The notes below the pieces were generated by a model. It ran no database searches. It saw only the letters and a program-made list of their open reading frames with translations, and had not been told where the DNA came from. The position numbers and the translations under genes were made by a program. 64,000 nucleotides of DNA from Bacteroidales bacterium (lineage in GTDB: Bacteria; Bacteroidota; Bacteroidia; Bacteroidales; Marinilabiliaceae), in contig JAKSLF010000007.1 of NCBI GenBank assembly GCA_024401355.1, positions 1 through 64,000 on the forward strand, read 5' to 3'. Numbering within the stretch: position 1 is the stretch's first letter; every line of letters begins with the position of its first letter. Positions 7,204 to 17,200 of this stretch are shown here, one piece after another.

Positions 7204-7929
7204 TTATTCGCCCAAGAGGTTTCGGGTTATTGTTTTTCCGTATTCGGTTTGCTTGTCGGCCTCGGAGAGTCGTGAGTATTGTGATTGGAGAATTTGTGTA
7301 AGTTCGGGTCCGGGTTCCATTCCGGTCTTTTTGATCTGTTGTGGGTCGAAAGCCTTGGTCATGATAGCGAAGTATTCGAGCCAATAGCTGTCGGCAGGTA
7401 GAGAAGCGAGGTTTTTCGCCTTCTGGATGCTGATTTGCTTTTTGATGTTGCGGAAGACATCCTGAATAGAGTCGAGGTTGGCGCCAGGAGTAGGATGGGC
7501 GAGTTGTGCCATAGTATTGTTGACCTCTTCGATGAGGTCGATGCATCCGCTATTGATACCTTCGGTAAACAACTGTCCTGGATGGTTGCTCTTAATGTTC
7601 CATCGGAGTGAGTTGTTGCCGGTGCCGGTAACCACAACCTTGTCGTGTGGCGAGAGGTAGACCTCGTGTGCACCATAGTAAGTTCTTGTCTGTCGGTCTT
7701 TAGTTACGAGTTCGATGAAAGCGTCATCACCAGGAAGCGAGTCGCAATAGATAGTTTGTGAAATTGAGCCGTTCTCCTGGTAGAAGCATCCTATTTCAAT
7801 TCCATCTTGGTAGAGTTCGAGAGCGAGATTGTCGCTAGTTCCTGTGACATCAATTTCGATACGAGTTCGCTTGTCGCAAGAAGACATGGTCAGGAGCAGC
7901 AGAGCTGTGAAGAAAAACGAATGTTTCAT
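7204..7929 (-). CDS. DUF4369-like lipoprotein lacking a thioredoxin domain
   Basis: A 241-residue lipoprotein (lipobox in LLLTMSSCDK). Over its whole length it matches residues 20-240 of the 500-residue protein at 4575-6077: compare SNHPGQLF with SNHPGQKF, SLPADSYWLEYFAIMTKA with TLPKDEYWIEYYAIMARA, and SRLSEADKQTEYGKTITRNL with SRLTEEDKQTVDGKTITANL. It stops exactly where the thioredoxin domain begins in the paralogue. It may be a loss product or a partner subunit. It has its own TACTTTTG -7 box at 7985-7992 on the minus strand. Confidence 0.78.
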   Translation of the reverse strand: MKHSFFFTALLLLTMSSCDKRTRIEIDVTGTSDNLALELYQDGIEIGCFYQENGSISQTIYCDSLPGDDAFIELVTKDRQTRTYYGAHEVYLSPHDKVVVTGTGNNSLRWNIKSNHPGQLFTEGINSGCIDLIEEVNNTMAQLAHPTPGANLDSIQDVFRNIKKQISIQKAKNLASLPADSYWLEYFAIMTKAFDPQQIKKTGMEPGPELTQILQSQYSRLSEADKQTEYGKTITRNLLGE

Positions 7930-7984
7930 GTAATCGTTATAGTGTTATTGTTTATAGTATGGGTCGAATATGTTATATCGATGG

Positions 7985-7992
7985 CAAAAGTA
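7985..7992 (-). promoter_or_regulatory. -7 box TACTTTTG of the short DUF4369 gene
   Basis: On the minus strand, 55 bases before the ATG at 7929. The same octamer serves the longer paralogue (6117-6124). Confidence 0.6.
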
Positions 7993-8139
7993 GGCATCTT
8001 TTTTTCAAGTGCAAAGGGAAAAGAGATAAAAGTGTGAAGGAGAAAGCATGGTGTATAGTGTTGTTTATATGATATTTGTCTTAAAATATCGTTTTTTGAT
8101 ATAATTTTTTGCATATTAAAATTTCAATACTTATTTTAG

Positions 8140-8157
8140 TACCCCTTATATAGGGTA
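8140..8157. promoter_or_regulatory. palindrome upstream of the giant repeat gene
   Basis: TACCC (8140-8144) and GGGTA (8153-8157) around an AT-rich centre, 61 bases before the ATG at 8218. No clear TAnnTTTG box was found after it. An operator role is inferred only from its position. Confidence 0.35.
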
Positions 8158-8217
8158 AAATTAGACAACCGATTATTCCACGGAAGTGGGAACTTGAACT
8201 AGAAAAAATAATAGTTT

Positions 8218-11200
8218 ATGAAATATATAGGTACATTAATTGTGATGCTGCTGGCGTTTGCTTCATCAGCATTTGCCGAAATCAAAACAGGAAGTTTGGG
8301 AACTAATGTCAAATATGAACTTGACACTCAAACGGGTGTGTTGCACATATATGGCAAGGGCGACATGACTAACTATAAGGGAAATGTTTATTCAGATGCT
8401 AATAATCCTTATATTACAAACAGATACTATTATCCGAATGCGGTATCAAGTCCATTTAAAGACAAAGGAAATATCCAGACAGTAATTATAGACGAGGGTG
8501 TGACATCGATAGGTGCTGCTCTTTTCTATGGATGTACTGGAATTACCTCTGTAAGCATGCCTGCTTCATTGAAACTTATAAACTTTGAGGCATTCAGAGG
8601 TTGTAGCAGTCTTGAGTCAGTCACTATACCTGCTGGTGTGACGGCGATAAAGGAGCGTTCATTCACGGACTGTGGCAATTTCAGTTACATATATGTAGAC
8701 CCCAAGAACACATCGTTTGTATCAGTAGATGGAGTGTTGTATACAGCGGACAAGAGAACTCTCGTGAGGTTCCCTGAGGCGCTAAACAAGATGAATTATG
8801 TTATTCCTGAGGGTTGTGTTGATTCTGATGTAGATGCTTTGTATAAACTCAAGTATGTGACATCGATAACAATCCCTACGACAATGACAGCGATTCGTTA
8901 TGGATCGTTTGATAATTCGCAAAATCTTAGGGAACTGGTCTTTAAGTCAAAGACACCTCCAACGTTTGGAAAGGCAGAATTGGCAGGTCTTAACAACCTT
9001 AATACTATATATGTGCCATGTGGTTCGGAAAACGCATATAAAAACAGTAGAAGTTGGAATGGATTCAAGACCAAATCAGTCGCTGGAGCGGTGCTAGTAG
9101 ATTTCAGAGTTTATTCAAATGACGTAGAACTTGGTGATGCGACGATTTCTACTCATGCAAATTGTACGACAAGCGAGGCGCAGATAACAGCTATAGCAAC
9201 TAATTATGGCCAATTCAGTTATTGGGAGGATGCAAAAGGCAATCACTACACTGACAATCCGCTAAAAGTAAAACTTCCAGCGTCGAGTGCAGAAAGTTTT
9301 GTCTATACAGCATACTTTGAACCAAAGAAATATACCATAACAGTACAGAAGGGTAATAATGACAGTAGCACTAGCTATTCGCAGTATCAGGTTTCGGCAA
9401 CAAATGCCAATGACCCGACAGCCATGGTGAAAACTACAGGGTCGGCAGCATCGGTTAGCAAGCAATTCAAATATGGCGATGTTGTGTCTTTATATTGTGA
9501 AATAACACCAGGCAAAAAGTTTACAAATTGGAATGATGGTAATCTTGAGAACCCTCGTACAATCGTTGTGACACAGAATGCGACATATACTGCATTTGTA
9601 TCGGATGGCAACATAACAATCAAAACGATGCCTTCGGATGCGACATACGGTTCGACGACACCAGCAAGCAAAGAGGTGAAATTTGGATCGTCAGTAGAAA
9701 TAAGTGCAACAGCGAAGAGTGGCTATCAGTTCCTTAGATGGGATGATGGAGACACGAATGCGACACGTACGGTTGTTGCAACTGCCGATAAAACATATAT
9801 CGCATATTATGAATTGAAGAAATATACCGTAGCAGTTACAGTAGACAGTGAAGAGATGGGTAGTGTGACAGGTTATGGTACATTTAATGCTGGAACAAAA
9901 GTGACCTTGACTGCGACGCCCAACGCGAACTACACGTTTGTTGAGTGGTCGGGTACTACGACATCGACAAACAAGACGCTTACAATAAATAGTCTGGGTA
10001 AGAACTATGATCTTGTGGCAAAATTCAAGCCAGTGCAGTTTACCATCACATATAAGAATCCTGATGGTACGACGATAAAGACAGAGAAAGTAGACTATAA
10101 TACAATGCCAACACCTGCGGATCCGGTGAAGGAATCTACAGCACAATATGACTATACTTTTGCTGGATGGACACCTGAATTGGCAGTTGTTACGGGTGAT
10201 GCGACATATACGGCAAGATATAACCAGACAGAGAGAGAGTATGACATCATATTCAAGAATGAGGACGGTACTCAGTTGCAGAAGACAAGTGTGAAGTATG
10301 GAGTGAAGCCAACATATAATGGAGCAACTCCTACAAAGGCGGCTACAGCACAATACACCTATACATTCAAAGGCTGGGATAAGACGATTGCGGCAGTTAC
10401 AGGAAATGCGACATACACAGCGACATACGACCAGACGGTTAACAAGTATGACATCACATTTGTAGATGAAGATGGTACTACCGTGTTGAGCCAGGCAAAA
10501 TTAGCATACGGTCAGACACCAACGAAGCCTGCGAATCCGACAAAAGCGGCAGATGTACAATATACATATACATTCAGCGGATGGACTCCAGCGGTTGCTG
10601 CAGTAAAGGGAGATGCAACATACAAGGCAACATACAGCAAGACCTTGCGTAAATATACGGTAACATTCAAGGATGGTGATGGCAAGACATTACAGAGTGT
10701 TCAGGTTGATTACGGAAAGGTTCCTGCATATAGTGGTGCGACACCGACCAAGGCAACGACGGCAGAAAATAGCTACACATTTAATAACACGTGGAGCCCA
10801 ACATTGTCTCAGGTTAAGGGTGATGCAATATATACAGCACAATTTGATGCGACAAAGAGGAAATATAAAGTAACCTTCTATGGTCATGACGGAACGACCG
10901 TATTGCAGTCATCGGACGTAGAATATGGTAAGACTCCAACGTATACAGGAGCAACACCGACGAAACCTGCGAGTGCATCGACAACATACAAGTTTAATGG
11001 TTGGAGTCCGGCGGTGGCAGCTGTGACTGGAGTGGCATCATATACGGCGCAATTTATTGATGGTGACGCAGTGCTCTATACAATCACATTCAAGAATTCT
11101 GATGGCACGACATTGGTAGAAAAGCAGTATAAGTATAATGACATGCCAAGTTACAATGGAACGCCAACACTTGCTCCGACGAAAGACAAGGTGTTTACAT

Positions 11201-14200
11201 TTAACACATGGACGCCAGCGATAGCCAAAGTTACAGGAAACAAGACCTATACGGCAACATATACTAACGCTCCACGTCCGTATATGATTACATTTGTTGA
11301 CGAGGATGGAGTTACAGAACTTCAAAAGAGCGAATTCAACTATGGAGTTGTTCCAACATATAGTGGTGCGAAGCCGACAAAGGCAGAAACAGCAGAGTAT
11401 ACATACGAATTCAATGGTTGGACACCGAAATTGGTAGCAGTGGCAGGTGCTTCAACATATAAGGCAACATATACAGCGACGAAGAAGAAATTTGCGGTGA
11501 CATTTGTTGACTATGACAATACTGTATTGAAGACTCAGGACGTAGAATATGGAGCCAATGCCACAGCGCCAGCGACTCCGACACGTACGGGCTATACATT
11601 TGCTGGATGGCAGGGAACATATACGAACATTACCAAGCCGGTAACAATAAAAGCTACCTATAATATAAATAGGTATAAGATAACATTCAAGAACTACGAT
11701 GGTACAGTATTGGACGAGCAGACCGTGGACTACAACACGACGCCATCGTATGCTGGAACGCCATTGCGTCCTGCAACGGCACAGTACACATATACATTCA
11801 AGAGCTGGGACAAGACAATAGTGCCGGCCGTGGCGAATGCCGTCTATACGGCGACATACAGTGAAAAGCTCAACAGCTACACCGTAGTGTTCTACAATGA
11901 CGACAATAAGACAGTGTTGCAGACATTGACAGTAGCATACGGAACGAAGCCAGAATATACTAAAGCTACACCGACAAAAGAAGCGACAGCTGAATTCACC
12001 TATACATTCAGTGGTTGGAGTCCTGCGATTGCGGCGGTAACAGGTGACGCATCGTATACGGCCAAGTATACAAGCAAGACAAACGAATATGAAGTAAGCT
12101 TTGTGAACTGGGATGGCACATTGTTGGCAAATGGCAAGAAGAACTGGAAATATGGAGAGATACCATATTATGGAACGACACCAACACGTCCGAGCACGGC
12201 ACAGTATGAGTATGTCTTCACAGCATGGGATCCATCGCGTTATCCAGTTGATGGTCCACAGGTGTACACAGCTCAATATGAGCAAGTCGTCAGAAGCTAT
12301 GAAATAAAATTCTATGACTATGACGGAACGACACTGCTCTATAAAGACAACTTTGAGTATGGTAAGATTCCTGTTTACAATGGGGCAGAACCAAAGAGAG
12401 CAAGCAACGGACTTGTGAACTATACATTCACAGGATGGACACCAGACCTTGTGGCAGTATCGGGAGCGAAGAGTTACAAAGCGGTATATTCGACAGCCGA
12501 CATCATCTATGACATCAAGTTTGTTGACTATAATGATGAAATCATCGCGACAAAGAAAGTGGCTGCCGGCAAGGAGATAAAATATGATGTCAAGCCAAGC
12601 CGCGAAGAAGACTCTAAATACACCTACACATTCAAGGGGTGGTATCCAGAACTCACGGCAGGTATGAAAGCTACAGGCGACATGACCTTCAAGGCTCAGT
12701 ATGATGCCACATTGAGGGAGTATAACGTTCGCTTCGAGAAAGACGACCATACGGAAATCGTCACCACGAAAGTGAAATACGGAAGCAAGCCAGTGGAGCC
12801 TTCTGCACCGACGAAAGCTAAGACAGACGAATTTACGTATACATTTGCCGGTTGGGACAAGGCAATCACCGAAGTGACACATGACGTAACATACACGGCG
12901 GTGTTTACAAGCAAGGTAAATAAATATCAAGTAACATTTGTTGACTACGACGGCAAAGTACTTCAGGCGAAAGAGTATGAATATGGTGCAACGCCAGAGT
13001 GCGTGAATCCATCGCGTGAGAAAGATGCTCAGTATACATATAAATTCGACTCGTGGACGCCAGCCGTATCGAAAGTGACAGGTGCGGCGACATACGAAGC
13101 AACATATACGAAGACTGTCAACAAGTATGAAGTGACATTCAAGAACGAGAATGGAACCGTTATCGTGTCAGATACATACGACTATGGTGAAATGCCAAAG
13201 TGTGAGACGGTACCGACAAAAGCATCGACAAAAGAGTATACATACACATTTGCCGGTTGGGACCATGAGTTGACCACAGTAACTGGCAATGATGTATATG
13301 TAGCAACCTTCGCATCGAAGAAGAACAGTTACACAATAGTCTTTGCAGACGAGAATGGCAAAGCCATAAAGACATATACAGTAGAATATGGCGTCGAGCC
13401 TAAATATGATGGCGCTACACCAACGAAAGCGGCGACAGCACAGTATACCTATACATTTGCAGGATGGCAGCCGAAAGTAGTAGCAGTAGAGGATAACGCG
13501 GCATACAAGGCGACATTCAGTTCGACAGTCAACAAATATAGTGTAGTGTTCAAGAATCATGATGGTGTTGTTCTGCAGAGTGAAGAGCTTGAGTATGGAA
13601 CAATGCCAACATATAAAAAGGCGACACCGACAAAGAAGGGCGATGCTCAGTACAGCTATGCATTCAGAGACTGGAGTCCAGCGATAGAGACCGTGAAGGG
13701 TGAAGCAACATACACAGCACAATTTGATGAAACAGTAAATTCATACGTAATCAAATTTGTGAACTACGATAATAGTGTGCTTCAGGAAACATCGTTCAAG
13801 TATGGTGAGACACCTGTATATAATGGTGAGACACCGAAGCGTCCTGGTGACAAGGTGGTCAACTATACATTTAAGGAGTGGACACCAGCGATACAGAACG
13901 TGACAGGTGCTGCGACATACAAAGCGACGTACACTACAGCGGACAACGTGTATACGATTACATTTGTAGACCATGACGGAACATTGCTCATGACACATGG
14001 TGTAGAATCTACAGAAGTAATAAAGTGTGACATTACACCTACACGTGAGCCTAGTGTAAGCAAAGTATACACATTCAAGGGATGGAAGCCAGAGCTTACA
14101 GAAGGAATGAAGCCAACTGATGATATGACATTCATAGCTCAGTATACTGAGACAACACGCCAGTATGCTATCAAGTTTGTCATGGATGACGGATCAGAAA

Positions 14201-17200
14201 TCTCGTCGGAGATGGTGAACTATGGAGTATTGCCGACAGCGCCAACAGACGTTAAGAAAAACGAGACTGCGCAGTATAGCTATACCTTCAAAGGCTGGGA
14301 CAAGAAAGTAGTGAAAGTGGCAGGTGACGAGACCTACAAAGCAGTCTTCACTCCTGTATTACGCAGCTATAAAGTAACCTTCCTTGACTTTGACGGAAAG
14401 GAGCTTCAGTCGGGCAACTATAACTATGGTGAAGTGCCATCGTGCAAAGCGCCAGAACGTGCAGCAGATGCACAATATACATATACATTCCAAGGCTGGG
14501 ACAAGCAGATTGTAGCTGTTGAGAAAGAGGAAACGTATGTGGCTGAATATACACAGGTGACAAACAAATATACCGTAACATTCAAGAATGAAGACGGAAC
14601 GGTATTGCAGACATCTGAAGTGGAATATGACATCAAGCCAGAATACCTTGGTGCTACGCCAAGCAAAGCTACGACCGATGAATATGAGTATACATTCACA
14701 GGTTGGGACAAAGACGTAGTCAAGGTTAAGGAAGATGCGGCATACGTAGCGACATTCAGTTCGACAAAGAGAAAATATGATATCATCTTTGCCGATGAAG
14801 AAGGAAATCCAATCACGACACTCAACCTTGAATATGGTGAAATGCCAAAATATGGTGGTGAGACACCAGTCAAGACTCCAACGGCGCAGTATACATACAC
14901 TTTTGAAAAGTGGACGCCAGATGTAGTAAAAGTGACAGGTAACGCAACATACAAGGCACAGTTCAACTCGGTAGTCAACGAATACAAGATTACATTCAAG
15001 AATTATGATGGTAGTGTCGTTGAGGAGAATGTATGGGCTTATGGTTCAGTTCCTGAATGTAGTGTGATACCAGTGAAAGCAGGTGACGCTCAGTATACAT
15101 ATAGCTTTACTGGTTGGGACCGAGAAATAGCGGAAGTGACAGGTGAGGCTACGTATACTGCACAGTATGCAGAGTCTGTGAACAAGTATAAAGTAACATT
15201 CGTCAACTATGACAATGCGATACTTTTGCAGGACTACTTCGAATATGGTGCGGTACCTAAATACAGTGGCAGCACACCAGAGCATCCTAGTGACGGTGTA
15301 AACAACTACACATTCATGGGATGGTCGCCAGACGTAGTGACCGTGTCGGAAGATGCTACATATACTGCAACATATTCTACAGCGAGTGTTATCTACACAA
15401 TGAAATTTGTGGACTATGATGGAACAGAACTCCTCACAAGCAAATTTGAGGCAAATGCTCCGATAGTATGCACAATAGTTCCTACACGTCAGATGACAGA
15501 TGGAAAGACATACGAATTTAAGGGCTGGAATCCGGCATTGACAGAAGGCATGAAAGCGACAAAGAACATGACCTTCAAGGCTCAGTATACGGAGAAAGCG
15601 AGAATGTATGACATCAGATTCGTTATGGACAATGGCGATGAGATAGCAACAGTCTCGACCGAATATGGCAAAATGCCGGTAGCCCCAAGCGACGTCAAGA
15701 AAGCATCGGACGGAAAGAACTCATACGTGTTTGAGGCATGGTCGCCAGCTCTTGCGAAAGTAACAGGTGCAGCGACATACACAGCACAGTTTAAGGCAAC
15801 ACCTCTCAAATTTAAAGTAGAATTTGTTGACTATGACGGTAAAGTGATAGCAAGCAAAGAGTATGAATATGGAGAGATGCCAACGTGTGATGCACCATCT
15901 CGCAAGGCAGACGTTCAGAATAGTTATACCTTCGCGGGCTGGGACAAGCAGATAGTGGCTGTGACGGCAGAAGCCAAGTATACGGCAACGTATAACTCGA
16001 CAGTCAATAGCTACACAATCACAACAGCATGCAACGATGCTAAACTTGGCAATGTGACAGGTGGCGGCATCTATGCATACGGAACGAAAGTGACACTCAC
16101 CGCCAAACCGGATGAGAAAGTAACCTTCGTCAAGTGGAGTGATGGCGTGAAGACAGCCGAGAGAACAGTGGAAGTGAAAGGAGATGCTACATATACAGCA
16201 GAATTTGAACTTGTGAAGGCAACATACACAGTCAAGTTCCTTAACCATGATGGAAAACTCCTTAAGGAGATGAAAGTCCAGGAAGGCGATGTGATAGCAA
16301 CCGACTTGGTACCAACACGTGAGCCAAGCAAGACAACAGAATATGTATTCAACAAGTGGGATCCATTCCTCTATGAAGGATATGTATGTACAGGTGATGT
16401 GTCATTCACAGCAATCTATAATGAGAAAGCACGTCTTTATCATGTAGTCTTTGTTATGGATGATGGCATTACGGAGATTTCGAGTGGTTACTATGAATAT
16501 GGAGTTGAGCCAGACGTGCCAACCAACTTCAAGAAACCTTCGAATCCGGATAAGCAAGTGTCATATAGCTTCCAGGGCTGGGAGCCAAAGTTTGGTCCGG
16601 TGACAGCAGATGTTACATACGTAGCTAAGTTTGAGGAGATACCACTGACCTTTAATGTCAACTTCTATAGTTGGGATGGTTACATTATTAAATCGTTTAG
16701 TGTGCCATCAGGATTCATGCCTTATTGTGAAGATGCATACCGTCCATCGGATGCTTCGAACTCATACGAATTCATAGGTTGGGACAAAGAGATTGTTCCT
16801 GTAGTGGCAGATGCAGATTATCATCCTAAGTTCAAGGCTGTGCCACTTCAGTGTAACGTTTCGGCAGTGTCATGTAACGAAAAGTATGGAACTGTTACAG
16901 GCGGTGGCATGTATCCGGTGGGAGCTACCGTTACGGTAGTAGCAACACCAACATCACTTGGCAAATTTGTAGGATGGAGTGATGACAACAAGGAAGCATC
17001 GCGAACATTCGTTGTGAATGGTGATGTGCGTATAGTTGCTATGTTCGAACCTCTTAATGGTGAATTCCCAGAGGGAGTTAAGCCAGTTGACCCTGAAGAT
17101 CCGGAACCAGAAAACCCAGACGGTCCTGATACTCCAGAGAACCCAGATGGTCCTGATAACCCAGAGAATCCAGATGGTCCGGATAATCCAGAAAACCCTG

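Noticed and set aside
12301-17053. Regular repeats that could suggest a CRISPR array
   Set aside because: The periods are about 200, 831 and 1445 bases, diverged, and inside one open frame; no short identical repeats with unique spacers were seen anywhere.
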